From Bordetella genomosp. 13 (GTDB taxonomy: Bacteria > Pseudomonadota > Gammaproteobacteria > Burkholderiales > Burkholderiaceae_B), in contig NZ_CP021111.1 in NCBI RefSeq assembly GCF_002119665.1, positions 2,728,001 through 2,792,000 on the forward strand: a stretch of DNA of 64,000 nt, given 5' to 3'. The notes below the pieces were generated by a model, which was not told the origin of the DNA, did no database searches, and worked only from the letters and a program-made list of their open reading frames with translations. Position 1 is the first letter of the stretch. Each line of letters begins with the position of its first letter. A program made the position numbers and the translations under genes. Positions 34,032 through 42,264 of the stretch are shown here, piece after piece.

Positions 34032-34882
34032 TGAGCGCTACCCAAGCGCGCGTGCGCGCCCGAGCGGCCGTCCTGTCGATCGCGCTGCTGCTGGTCCTGC
34101 TGGCCGCGTGGCACGTGGCCACGCGCCCGGAAACCGGCACGGGCTCGATGGATCCGGCCTACGCGGCCCTGGTCGGCAATGCCGCGGCCAGCGGCGCGCA
34201 GACGCCTTTTCCCGGTCCCGCCGAGGTCGGCGCGCAACTGTGGAAGCACCTGGGCGACCCGTTCTACGACCGCGGCCCGAACGACAAGGGCCTGGGCATC
34301 CAGCTGGGCTACTCCATCGCGCGCGTGTTGACCGGGTTCGGACTGGCCGCGCTGGTGGCGATACCGCTGGGCTTTCTGATCGGCATGTCGCCGGTCGTGT
34401 ATCGCGCGTTCGATCCGTACATACAGGTGCTGAAGCCGATCTCGCCTTTGGCGTGGATGCCGCTGGCCCTGTACACGATCAAGGACGCGAACACCTCTGC
34501 CATCTTCGTGATCTTCGTCTGCTCGTTGTGGCCCATGCTGGTGAACACCGCGTTCGGCGTGGGCTCGGTGCGGCAGGACTGGCTGAACGTGGCGCGCACG
34601 CTGGAGGTATCCCGCCTGCGCACCGCGCTGCAGGTCGTGCTGCCGGCCGCGGCGCCCACCATCATGACCGGCATGCGCATCTCGGTGGGCATCGCGTGGC
34701 TGGTGATCGTGGCCGCCGAGATGCTGATCGGCGGTACCGGCATCGGCTACTTCGTATGGAACGAATGGAACAACCTGTCGATCACCAATATCCTGTGCGC
34801 CATCCTGTTCATCGGGCTGATCGGCATGCTGCTCGACACTCTGCTGGCGCGCGCCGCGCGCCTGGTCAGCTACAAGGAATAG
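34031..34882 (+). CDS. ABC transporter permease, NrtB/CynB type
   Basis: About 283 residues with six predicted helices and the permease EAA-like loop around ARTLEVSRLRTALQVVLPAA. Other markers are SIARVLTGFGLAALVAIPLG, KPISPLAWMPLALYTIKDA and MLIGGTGIGYFVWNEWNNLS, typical of NrtB/SsuC-like permeases. The start ATG overlaps the binding-protein stop (TGATG). Probably imports cyanate with the flanking subunits. Confidence 0.9.
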   Translation: MSATQARVRARAAVLSIALLLVLLAAWHVATRPETGTGSMDPAYAALVGNAAASGAQTPFPGPAEVGAQLWKHLGDPFYDRGPNDKGLGIQLGYSIARVLTGFGLAALVAIPLGFLIGMSPVVYRAFDPYIQVLKPISPLAWMPLALYTIKDANTSAIFVIFVCSLWPMLVNTAFGVGSVRQDWLNVARTLEVSRLRTALQVVLPAAAPTIMTGMRISVGIAWLVIVAAEMLIGGTGIGYFVWNEWNNLSITNILCAILFIGLIGMLLDTLLARAARLVSYKE

Positions 34883-34886
34883 CCGC

Positions 34887-35675
34887 ATGACCACCTTCCT
34901 GCAGGTACAGGGCCTGGCCAAGCGCTACCCCGGGCGCGGCGGCAAGCCGCAGCAGACGGTGTTCGAGGACATCGACTTCGGCATCGAGCGCGGCCAGTTC
35001 GTCTGCGTGATCGGTCATTCCGGGTGCGGCAAGACCACCATCCTGAACATCCTGGCCGGCATCGACCAGGCCAGCGACGGCGTGGTCATCATGGACGGGC
35101 GCGAAGTATCGGGTCCCTCGCTGGATCGCGGCGTGGTGTTCCAGGCGCATGCGCTGCTGCCCTGGCTGACCGCCTTGCAGAACGTCGAGTTCGGCGTGCG
35201 CTCGCGCTGGCCGGACAAGTCGCGGCAGGAGGTGCGCGAACACAGCGTGCGACACCTGCAGATGGTAGGTCTGGCGCATGCGCTGGACAAGCGTCCCAGC
35301 GAGCTGTCCGGCGGCATGAAGCAGCGCGTGGGCATCGCCCGCGCCTTCGCCATCCAGCCCAAGATGCTGCTGCTGGACGAGCCTTTCGGCGCCCTGGACG
35401 CGCTGACCCGCGGCACGATCCAGGACGAGCTGCGCGGCATCGTGCGCGACACGCGCCAGACCGTCTTCATGATCACGCACGACGTGGACGAGGCCATCCT
35501 GCTGTCCGACCGCATCCTGCTGATGAGCGCAGGGCCTCACGCCCGCATCGCCGAGTCCGTGTCCGTGGACCTGCCGCGCGACCGCACGCGCGCCAGCCTG
35601 CATCACGAGCCGCGCTATTACGAAATCCGCAACCACCTCGTCGACTTCCTGGTCGACAACAAAGCGTCCCACTGA
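34887..35675 (+). CDS. ABC transporter ATP-binding protein, NrtD/CynD type
   Basis: A 262-residue ATPase: Walker A IGHSGCGKTTILNIL, Q-loop VVFQAHALLPWLT, signature ELSGGMKQRVGIARAFA, Walker B KMLLLDEPFGALDALTR, H-loop VFMITHDVDEAILLSDR. It starts 4 bp after the permease and precedes cynS by 13 bp, completing a three-gene importer. The specificity (cyanate) is inferred from the neighbouring cyanase. Confidence 0.93.
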   Translation: MTTFLQVQGLAKRYPGRGGKPQQTVFEDIDFGIERGQFVCVIGHSGCGKTTILNILAGIDQASDGVVIMDGREVSGPSLDRGVVFQAHALLPWLTALQNVEFGVRSRWPDKSRQEVREHSVRHLQMVGLAHALDKRPSELSGGMKQRVGIARAFAIQPKMLLLDEPFGALDALTRGTIQDELRGIVRDTRQTVFMITHDVDEAILLSDRILLMSAGPHARIAESVSVDLPRDRTRASLHHEPRYYEIRNHLVDFLVDNKASH

Positions 35676-35688
35676 AGGAGCCTGAGCA

Positions 35689-36135
35689 ATGATGACCCGC
35701 AATGAAGTCACCGAACTGGTCGTGACCCGCAAGCTGGAAAAGAAACTGACCTGGACGGCCATCGCCGAGGCCGTGGGCCAGAGCAAGGAATGGACCACCG
35801 CCGCGCTGCTGGGGCAGATGACCATGACCGAAGAACAGGCGCAGGCCGCCGCGCGCATCCTCGATCTGCCGGCCGACGCCGTGGTGCAGCTGCAGGTGGT
35901 GCCGTACAAGGGTTCGCTGCCCACGACCGTGCCCACCGATCCGCTGATCTACCGCTTCTATGAACTGGTCAGCGTGTACGGCACGACCTTCAAGGCGCTG
36001 ATACACGAAGAATTCGGCGACGGCATCATGAGCGCCATCGACTTCAAGATGGATCTTTCGCGCGAGACCGATCCCAAAGGCGACCGCGTGCAGATCGTGA
36101 TGAGCGGCAAGTTCCTGCCGTACAAGACGTATTGA
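35689..36135 (+). CDS. cynS: Cyanase (cyanate hydratase)
   Basis: A 148-residue enzyme that decomposes cyanate with bicarbonate to ammonia and CO2. The N-terminal HTH-like domain is TWTAIAEAVGQSKEWTTAAL; the C-terminal active-site domain contains Arg89 and Glu92 (PLIYRFYELVSVYG) and Ser115 (GIMSAIDFKMD), equivalent to Arg96, Glu99 and Ser122 of the E. coli enzyme. Last gene of the importer operon. Neither the carbonic anhydrase cynT nor the LysR regulator cynR is present here. Confidence 0.97.
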   Translation: MMTRNEVTELVVTRKLEKKLTWTAIAEAVGQSKEWTTAALLGQMTMTEEQAQAAARILDLPADAVVQLQVVPYKGSLPTTVPTDPLIYRFYELVSVYGTTFKALIHEEFGDGIMSAIDFKMDLSRETDPKGDRVQIVMSGKFLPYKTY

Positions 36136-36210
36136 GCACGGGCGGCCAGCGCGGCGGGCCGGCGGTCCGCCGCCGCGTCATGACCAGGCAGGCCGCCGCT
36201 TCGCGGCCGG

Positions 36211-36585
36211 TCAGCGATAGGGCTCGACCAGCGTCTGCAATGCCGGATCGTTCAGCAAGTCCAGGCACTGCATCACGTGCAGCGACTCGCCGCTCTTCGA
36301 GCGGTACGGCTTGGCGCGGTACGCCTGCACCACTTCCACGATCTGTCCATATACGTCTTCCGGGGCCGAGCCCAGCTCGACGTATCCGCCCGATGCGCGA
36401 CGGGCATCCGCCGCCACCGGCGTATCGGGGAACGCGCGCATCAGGCACTGGCTGACGGCGAACTTCTCGAGCCGTTGCGCCTCGGTCTGGGCGCCTCGGG
36501 CCTGCCCGCCCGCCTGCCCGCTCGTCGCCGCGCACGCCGCCAACGGCCAGGCCAGCAGGGCGGCCGCCATCCAGCGGGCGCTCAT
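36211..36585 (-). CDS. tai4: Type VI amidase-effector immunity protein, Tai4 family
   Basis: About 124 residues. Lipoprotein-like signal with lipobox PLAAC (residues about 14-18), so it is placed in the periplasm where the effector acts. The mature part is helical (LEKFAVSQCLMRAFPD, DVYGQIVEVVQAYRAKPYRS, HVMQCLDLLNDPALQTLVEP) and has paired cysteines, as in Tai4 proteins. The start is ATG 36585, overlapping the effector stop (ATGA). It should neutralise the adjacent Tae4 peptidoglycan amidase. Assignment rests on pairing plus sequence style. Confidence 0.82.
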   Translation of the reverse strand: MSARWMAAALLAWPLAACAATSGQAGGQARGAQTEAQRLEKFAVSQCLMRAFPDTPVAADARRASGGYVELGSAPEDVYGQIVEVVQAYRAKPYRSKSGESLHVMQCLDLLNDPALQTLVEPYR

Positions 36586-37043
36586 TGCAGCACCCACAGG
36601 CTTGCGCGCGTGGCCTCGCCGAAATAGCAGGAGTCCGAGCACGTGGTCCCGTTCCACAAGGTGGCGTGGCCTGTGGCGTCGCTCCACACGCCGACTTCGA
36701 ACACCAGGATGCCCTTCTTGCCCGCGAAGGCCGTGGCCGTGGGTCCCTGCACGGTCAGGTCGGGCTTGCCGAACAGTGATTGCAGGTGCGGCAGCAAGTC
36801 CTTCACGCGGTACAGGTACTTGGCGCCGCCGGCGCCCGATGACACCGCGCCGGCGCTGGACGGCACGGCGAAACCGGTCTGGTTCAGCACGTAGCTCATC
36901 CGGATGGCGCAGGCATTGGTGAAGATGCCCGCGTCGATGTTGGTCTGGACCTTGCCGCCGATTACCCGGCCGACCTGCTGCACCGAGCCGTTCACGCGCG
37001 CGAAGGCGCCCCAAGCCAAATTGAATTCCGGTCTGCGTGCCAT
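36582..37043 (-). CDS. tae4: Type VI secretion peptidoglycan amidase effector, Tae4 family
   Basis: A 153-residue DL-endopeptidase-type amidase cleaving peptidoglycan cross-link stems. Catalytic residues are in place: Cys45 in FTNACAIRMSYVLN, His126 in ATGHATLWNG, Asp137 in CSDSCYF, with the Cys135/Cys139 pair typical of the family. No signal peptide, as expected for a type VI-delivered toxin. Coupled to its immunity gene. No type VI structural gene, VgrG or PAAR is in the window, so the pair is orphan here. Confidence 0.9.
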   Translation of the reverse strand: MARRPEFNLAWGAFARVNGSVQQVGRVIGGKVQTNIDAGIFTNACAIRMSYVLNQTGFAVPSSAGAVSSGAGGAKYLYRVKDLLPHLQSLFGKPDLTVQGPTATAFAGKKGILVFEVGVWSDATGHATLWNGTTCSDSCYFGEATRASLWVLQ

Positions 37044-37298
37044 CCCCGATCCCTTGTCGAGTCAAAGAACGCGCAAAGATAACGAATGTCGGTGACCCGG
37101 CCCACCTCTGGAAAAACCACGTTACGCAGATTTGCGTTACGTCACAGAGCTCGCGTAAGTCCCAATCCCGGCCGGCGCAGGATGGGCGCGGTTGGCCGCT
37201 ATACTCGGCGCGCCACACAACACAATGTCGTGTCACGTCCTGTAAAGGCGCGCCAGCCCGCGCGCCCATCGCGCCGGCCCCGCGCCGCTTCAGCCTTC

Positions 37299-39320
37299 AT
37301 GTCCGCCGCCGTGGCCCTGCGCCGCCAATTCCTGCTCCTGATCCTGCCCTGCGCAGCCGCCCTGTGCACCGTTCTGTCCGGCGCCCATGCGGCCACGCCA
37401 GCCCCCACGCTGCAAGCATGCAACGGCATCAAGGACATGGCCTTCGTCGCGCACCTGGACGACGACCTGCTCTTCATGAATCCCGACGTCGCGTCGAACA
37501 TCGACGCGGGCGGCTGCGTGCGCGTCGTGTACCTGACCGCCAGCGACGCGGGCGAAGGGGAAGGCTACATGCTGGGCCGCGAACGCGGCGTACGCGCGGC
37601 CTATGCCTACATGGCGCGCCAACCCGACCTGTGGCAGACCGATGCGGCGAAAGCCGCCGGGCGAACCTTCACGCGCTTCACGCTGCAAGGCAACCCTCGC
37701 ATACAGCTGCTGCACATGCGCCTGAAGGATCCCTGGCTGGGCAAGGGATGGGGCAGCCTGACGCCGCTCAGCCAGGCCGAGTCGGTGCCGGGCCGCACCG
37801 CCGACACGCTGGGACCGCACTACGAGTCGTACACGCGCGATGCGCTGGTGCAGACGCTGGCCGCGCTGATACGCGACTACGCGCCCACCACGGTGCGGCA
37901 CCTGGACGACACGATCAGCGTACCGTACACCGAGCTGTGCTGGCGCTGCGCGGGACATGGACACCCCGACCACATTGCCAGCGCTCGCCTGGTGCGCGAG
38001 GCCATGCTGCTGGCGCCCGGCAATTATGCCGAGGCCGGCTACGTGGACTATCCCAGCCAGGAGCGTGAGACCAACCTGGCCCAGGCCGAGATAGATCACA
38101 AGTCCGAGATCTTTCGCCACTACGCGTGGAACGACTACCACTACTGCTCCGGCCCGAAGAACTGCCAGGAACCCGCGGGGCCGGCGGCGGCCTGGGTGCG
38201 GCGCGCGTACTATGTGTCGCGCCACGACATGGCGCCCGAGCTCTATGCCGACCCGCGCGCCGGCCTGATGGTGTTCGCTGCCGGAGAGGCCAACGACGCG
38301 GTCAACCTGTGGGATTCGCGCCAGGGCCGCTGGACCACGCTGGGCGGGCGCACCGCCGGCCCGCTGGTGTCGTTCTCGTATCCCGACTCGACCGCGGGCG
38401 TCTTCGCGCGCGACACGCTGGGCGGCCTGTGGGTCAACAAGCAGAACCTGGACGGCACGTGGAAGGGCTGGCAGGCCATGGCGGGCGGCGTGCGCTTCTC
38501 GCATCTGCCGGCCGTGGCGCCGCGCGGCGAGGCCGCGGCGGTGGCCATGGCGCATGACGGGCGCTACTACTGGACGGCGCCCGCGGGCGTGGGCGCCGAC
38601 TGGCATGCCTGGCGCCCCCTGCCGGCGCTGGCCGACGCCATGGGCAGCCCCGCCATCGCACGCGATGCCGCGGGCCGCTTCGTGGTGTACGCCATCGACA
38701 AGGCCGGCCACACCTACCGGACCGCGCAGCGCGCCACTGACCCCGATGCGGGCTGGGACGCCTGGCAGCGGCTGCCCGCGCCGGCGGCGGGCGGCGGCCT
38801 GGCCGCCATCAGCAACGCTCAGGGGCGGATAGAGCTCTATCTGCGCCAGCGGGATACGCGCCGTCTGCTGCGCATGATCGAAGAGCCCGAGGACCCGGCG
38901 CGCGCCAAGGACGCCGGCACGGGCAATGCCAATGGCACGCGATGGTCCGCGCCCACGGACCTGGGCATCGAGTACGTCGGCAAGCCCGCGATCGGTGCGG
39001 ACGAGCGCGGCAATGTCGTCCTGTCGGTGCTCGAGCGCGCGGGCGGGCCCCTGTGGCTGATCGAACACGGGCTGCCGATGCGCCTGCAGGCCAGCGCCAA
39101 TTCGCTGCCGGCCATGCGCTTCGTCGACGGCACGCTGTATCTCGTGGCGCGCAACGCCGGGCTGGCGCAGGACTATCAGGTGCTGGCGCGCCGCGGCGGC
39201 AAGTGGTCACCCGCCACCGCACTGGGGGCCTTGCCCGATGGCGGCGGCGGGCCGTTCGGCGGGGCCATACCGAAGGTCATCGCGACTTCGTCGGCCAACG
39301 CCCTCGATGCCCCCAATTGA
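37299..39320 (+). CDS. Secreted PIG-L family deacetylase with C-terminal propeller-like domain
   Basis: About 673 residues. Signal peptide (RRQFLLLILPCAAALCTVLS, cleavage near AHA). The PIG-L/LmbE domain (about 45-330) carries the zinc ligands: AHLDDDLLFMNPD (His52, Asp54, Asp55) and CAGHGHPDHIAS (His220-His225 region). The rest (about 340-670) consists of repeating Trp/Gly-rich units (NLWDSRQGRWTTLGG, WHAWRPLPALADAMGSPAIA) resembling fucose-lectin-type beta-propellers. It likely N-deacetylates a GlcNAc-containing glycan in the cell envelope or outside. Start at ATG 37299. Confidence 0.83.
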   Translation: MSAAVALRRQFLLLILPCAAALCTVLSGAHAATPAPTLQACNGIKDMAFVAHLDDDLLFMNPDVASNIDAGGCVRVVYLTASDAGEGEGYMLGRERGVRAAYAYMARQPDLWQTDAAKAAGRTFTRFTLQGNPRIQLLHMRLKDPWLGKGWGSLTPLSQAESVPGRTADTLGPHYESYTRDALVQTLAALIRDYAPTTVRHLDDTISVPYTELCWRCAGHGHPDHIASARLVREAMLLAPGNYAEAGYVDYPSQERETNLAQAEIDHKSEIFRHYAWNDYHYCSGPKNCQEPAGPAAAWVRRAYYVSRHDMAPELYADPRAGLMVFAAGEANDAVNLWDSRQGRWTTLGGRTAGPLVSFSYPDSTAGVFARDTLGGLWVNKQNLDGTWKGWQAMAGGVRFSHLPAVAPRGEAAAVAMAHDGRYYWTAPAGVGADWHAWRPLPALADAMGSPAIARDAAGRFVVYAIDKAGHTYRTAQRATDPDAGWDAWQRLPAPAAGGGLAAISNAQGRIELYLRQRDTRRLLRMIEEPEDPARAKDAGTGNANGTRWSAPTDLGIEYVGKPAIGADERGNVVLSVLERAGGPLWLIEHGLPMRLQASANSLPAMRFVDGTLYLVARNAGLAQDYQVLARRGGKWSPATALGALPDGGGGPFGGAIPKVIATSSANALDAPN

Positions 39321-39338
39321 CAATCTTATGTTGTCAAT
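39316..39338. promoter_or_regulatory. Inverted repeat before the SDR gene
   Basis: ATTGACAA and TTGTCAAT form perfect 8-bp arms around a 7-bp spacer, starting on the last codons of the deacetylase gene and lying about 100 bp before the SDR start. Related sequence recurs at 40466-40476 (AATTGACAATT) and 40522-40528 (TTGTCAA), upstream of the YrbL-like gene. Likely regulator sites or promoter -35 elements; the TTGACA also matches a -35 hexamer. Confidence 0.4.
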
Positions 39339-39439
39339 GAAACGCAGATTATGCGTCTAGTTGGCACATCCGGACTTCTTTAAATTTCGTCTCACGCCAC
39401 GGCAATCCGCCGCACGGCAGACGACACCAGGAGATCCGC

Positions 39440-40321
39440 ATGAGCCACACCATCGACACCCACACCGCCCAGGCCGCCAAAGTCTGGTTCATCACCGGCG
39501 CGTCGCGCGGCCTCGGCCTCGAGATCGCGCAGGCCGCGCTGCAACGCGGCGACCACGTGGTCGCCACCGCGCGCAACCCCGCCGCCGTGGAAGCCGCGCT
39601 GGGCAGGCACGACAACCTGCTGGCGGTCGCGCTGGACGTGAATGCCGAGCACCAGGCGCACGCCGCCGCCGATGAGGCCATCCGCCGCTTCGGCCGCATA
39701 GACGTGCTGGTGAACAACGCGGGCTACGGCCTGCTGGGCGCGGTCGAGGAATCGAGCGCCAAGGAAGTCGCGGACCTGTTCGGCACCAACGTCTTCGGCC
39801 TGCTGAACGTGACGCGCGCGGTGCTGCCCCACATGCGCCGCGAGCGGCGCGGACTGGTGGTGAACATGTCGTCCATCGGCGGCTACTCGGCGTATCCGGG
39901 CTGGGGCGTCTACGGCGCCACCAAATTCGCGGTCGAAGGACTGACCGAGGCGCTGGCGCTCGAGCTGGCCCCGCTCGGCGTGCACGCCACGGTGGTCGAG
40001 CCCGGCTTTTTCCGCACAGACTTCCTGGATGCTTCCTCGCTGGTCAAGACCGCCGTCGAATACCCCGCGTATGCGGACACGGTGGGCGCGACGCGCAGCC
40101 GGATGGCCGACGTCAGCCATCGTCAACCGGGCGACCCACGGAAGCTGGCGCTCGCCATGCTGGCGCTTGCGGACAGCGACAGCCCGCCCGTGCGCCTGCC
40201 TCTGGGATCGGACACGATGGCCCGTATCGAGCAGAAGAACCGCCATGTGGAAGCGGAAATGGCGCAATGGCGAGGACTGGCGGTATCCACCGACTACGAC
40301 GACGCCGCGCGGGCCGCCTGA
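39440..40321 (+). CDS. Short-chain dehydrogenase/reductase
   Basis: A 293-residue classical SDR: cofactor motif FITGASRGLGLEIA, DVLVNNAGYGLLGAVEES, catalytic Ser in VNMSSIGGYSAYPG and Tyr158/Lys162 in YGATKFAVEGLTEALALEL, followed by PGFFRTDFL. The arginine in VATARNP suggests NADP(H). Stand-alone gene; the substrate cannot be predicted. The LysR gene at 41261 is nearby but separated by the YrbL-like gene. Confidence 0.92.
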   Translation: MSHTIDTHTAQAAKVWFITGASRGLGLEIAQAALQRGDHVVATARNPAAVEAALGRHDNLLAVALDVNAEHQAHAAADEAIRRFGRIDVLVNNAGYGLLGAVEESSAKEVADLFGTNVFGLLNVTRAVLPHMRRERRGLVVNMSSIGGYSAYPGWGVYGATKFAVEGLTEALALELAPLGVHATVVEPGFFRTDFLDASSLVKTAVEYPAYADTVGATRSRMADVSHRQPGDPRKLALAMLALADSDSPPVRLPLGSDTMARIEQKNRHVEAEMAQWRGLAVSTDYDDAARAA

Positions 40322-40547
40322 GCCGCGCCTTCGACCGGCCGCAGGAACGGCATCTGATTACCGTCGCGTTTGCGCCACACTGTACGGCGCCCTAACGGGG
40401 GCGCCGCTTACCGTTTTGTCCGCCGCGATAGCGGTTTTGCAGCTGCTTTGGCGGCAGATGCCAGAAATTGACAATTAGAAATGATTGAAGCGATTAAGTT
40501 ACTTTCAGTTTCGAGTAAGAGTTGTCAAACGGCGGCAATATTTCACT

Positions 40548-41225
40548 ATGGAGACAACCACCAATAGCACCGCAATCGCCTTCCCGCCTGGATTCGCGCC
40601 GCAACTGTCCGCGGCGGAACCGGAATTGGTCCTGACCGACAAGATAGGCGAAGGCGGCAAGCGCGAATGCTGGCGGCATCCCGACAATCCATCGCTCTGT
40701 ATCAAGGTGGCGAAAGCCAAACCTAAAGCGCACATGCAGAGCGTGCTCGAAAGCCATTATGCCGAGCATCTGTACAAGTGCGGGGTCATCAGCCCGCGTC
40801 TGCCGCGGGTGCATGGCTGGAAGAAAACGAACCGCGGCTGGGGCCTGGTGACGGACCTGATCCACGACGGAAGCGGCCTGCCCGCTTTGACCCTGAGACA
40901 GGCCCTGGAACAGCACCGCATCTCGATGGACGAGGCCAGGGAACTGCTCGACGAAGCCCTGACGTGGCTGGTGAAACACGGCGTCGTGTGGGTGGACGCC
41001 AGTGTCGACAACGTGGTGCTGATCCGGGCATCGCACTCGCGCCCCCAGTTGGCTTTCATCGATGGGCTGGGCGGAAAGCGCTTCAACGCCGAATACCGGG
41101 TGCGCTGCGCCCTGCGGTGGATCGAGAAATTCACCGCTCGCCAGAAGGCTGCCAAGCATCGAAGCAAATTGCTCGGCGCCCTGCTTGCCGGCGGGCCCGA
41201 CGACATCAAGCTGCTGGCGGGCTGA
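40548..41225 (+). CDS. YrbL-family protein (kinase-like fold)
   Basis: About 225 residues, related to the PhoP regulatory network protein YrbL. A reduced protein-kinase-like layout is seen: TDKIGEGGKRECWRHP, the lysine in LCIKVAKAKPK, the catalytic-loop analogue VVWVDASVDNVVLI and the metal-loop analogue LAFIDGLGGKRF. No substrate is known. The start is ATG 40548; the DNA just upstream is AT-rich with TTGACAA/TTGTCAA elements. Convergent with the LysR gene across 35 bp. Confidence 0.78.
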   Translation: METTTNSTAIAFPPGFAPQLSAAEPELVLTDKIGEGGKRECWRHPDNPSLCIKVAKAKPKAHMQSVLESHYAEHLYKCGVISPRLPRVHGWKKTNRGWGLVTDLIHDGSGLPALTLRQALEQHRISMDEARELLDEALTWLVKHGVVWVDASVDNVVLIRASHSRPQLAFIDGLGGKRFNAEYRVRCALRWIEKFTARQKAAKHRSKLLGALLAGGPDDIKLLAG

Positions 41226-41260
41226 CAGCGCGGCACACAGTCGCGGCCCCGCTACCGCCC

Positions 41261-42151
41261 TCATTGGCCGATCCGCTCGATCACGAAATCGATGAAGCGC
41301 CGCGTGCGCTGCGGCATCTGCGTGCGCTGCGGGTAATAGATGTACAGGCCGATCCGTTCCGTCAGGTGCGTCTTCAGCAGGTGCACGAGCCGTCCTGAAT
41401 CCACCAGCGGCCTGGCCACGAAGTCCGGGATCTGCCCGATGCCGGCGCCGCCCAGCACGGCGTCCAGCTCCGCCTCGATGTCGTTGGTGACGAAGCGGGG
41501 CAGCAGGTCGGTGCAGGTGACGTTGCCCTCGTTCACGTACTCCCAGGGCATGACCCGACCGGACGTGGCGTGGCGAAAGCCGGTGCAGCGGTGCCGCGCC
41601 AGGTCCGCCCATTTGCGCGGACGGCCGTGGCGCTGGATGTACTCCGGCGACGCGCATACCCATTGCTGGATGTCCAGCAGGCGGCGCGCCACCACGTTGC
41701 GATCCACGCCCGACCACATGCGGAATCCTACGTCCACGCGTTCCTGCACGCTGTCCGTCAGACGGTCCTCCAGTTCGAACTCGATGCGCAGTTCAGGATA
41801 GAGCGCCATGAAACGGGGCACCAGCGGCAGCACGAAATGACGGCCCACCGAACGCGGCGCCGTGACGCGCAAGGTGCCGCCCACTTCCTTCTTGCTGTCG
41901 CGCAGCTCGTCCACCGCCGTCCGGATGTTGGCCAGCGCGGGGCCGACCTGCGCAAGCAGTTGCGCCCCCTCTTCGGTAAGGTTGAGCGAGCGCGTGGTGC
42001 GATGAAGCAGCCGCACTCCCAGCTGCGCCTCGAGCTGGCGCACGGTCTTGCTGGTGGCTTGCGGGGCGACGCCCAGCGTCATGGCGGCCTTGCGGAAACT
42101 GCCCGTTTCCACGACCAGGGCCAGCGTGGCCAGCCCTCTCAGGTCATCCAT
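41261..42151 (-). CDS. LysR-family transcriptional regulator
   Basis: A 296-residue regulator of the CrgA/AaeR-like group. Winged HTH at the N-terminus (LALVVETGSFRKAAMTLGVA, KTVRQLEAQLGVRLLHRTTR), then a substrate-binding-like effector domain (GTLRVTAPRSVGRHFVLPLV, VDVGFRMWSGVDRNVVARRL). The start is ATG 42151. It lies downstream of the PQQ-type dehydrogenase gene on the same strand and convergent with the YrbL-like gene; the target is unknown. Confidence 0.93.
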   Translation of the reverse strand: MDDLRGLATLALVVETGSFRKAAMTLGVAPQATSKTVRQLEAQLGVRLLHRTTRSLNLTEEGAQLLAQVGPALANIRTAVDELRDSKKEVGGTLRVTAPRSVGRHFVLPLVPRFMALYPELRIEFELEDRLTDSVQERVDVGFRMWSGVDRNVVARRLLDIQQWVCASPEYIQRHGRPRKWADLARHRCTGFRHATSGRVMPWEYVNEGNVTCTDLLPRFVTNDIEAELDAVLGGAGIGQIPDFVARPLVDSGRLVHLLKTHLTERIGLYIYYPQRTQMPQRTRRFIDFVIERIGQ

Positions 42152-42218
42152 CGTCGTTCTCTCGGTTGTGCGTGGCCCGCGTAGTTTGCCAATAAAAACA
42201 CAACCGTGCGTCATGCGG

Positions 42219-42238
42219 GCCTGCGCCGCGGCGCAGGC
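42219..42238 (-). terminator. 20-bp perfect palindrome, possible terminator
   Basis: The halves GCCTGCGCCG and CGGCGCAGGC form a perfect dyad 26 bp after the stop of the PQQ-type dehydrogenase gene. On the minus strand a run TTTTTATT follows, but only about 19 nt further on, so it is not a textbook intrinsic terminator. It could still end or stabilise that transcript. Confidence 0.35.
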
Positions 42239-42264
42239 GCCGGCGCAGATCCGCCCGCGACGAC

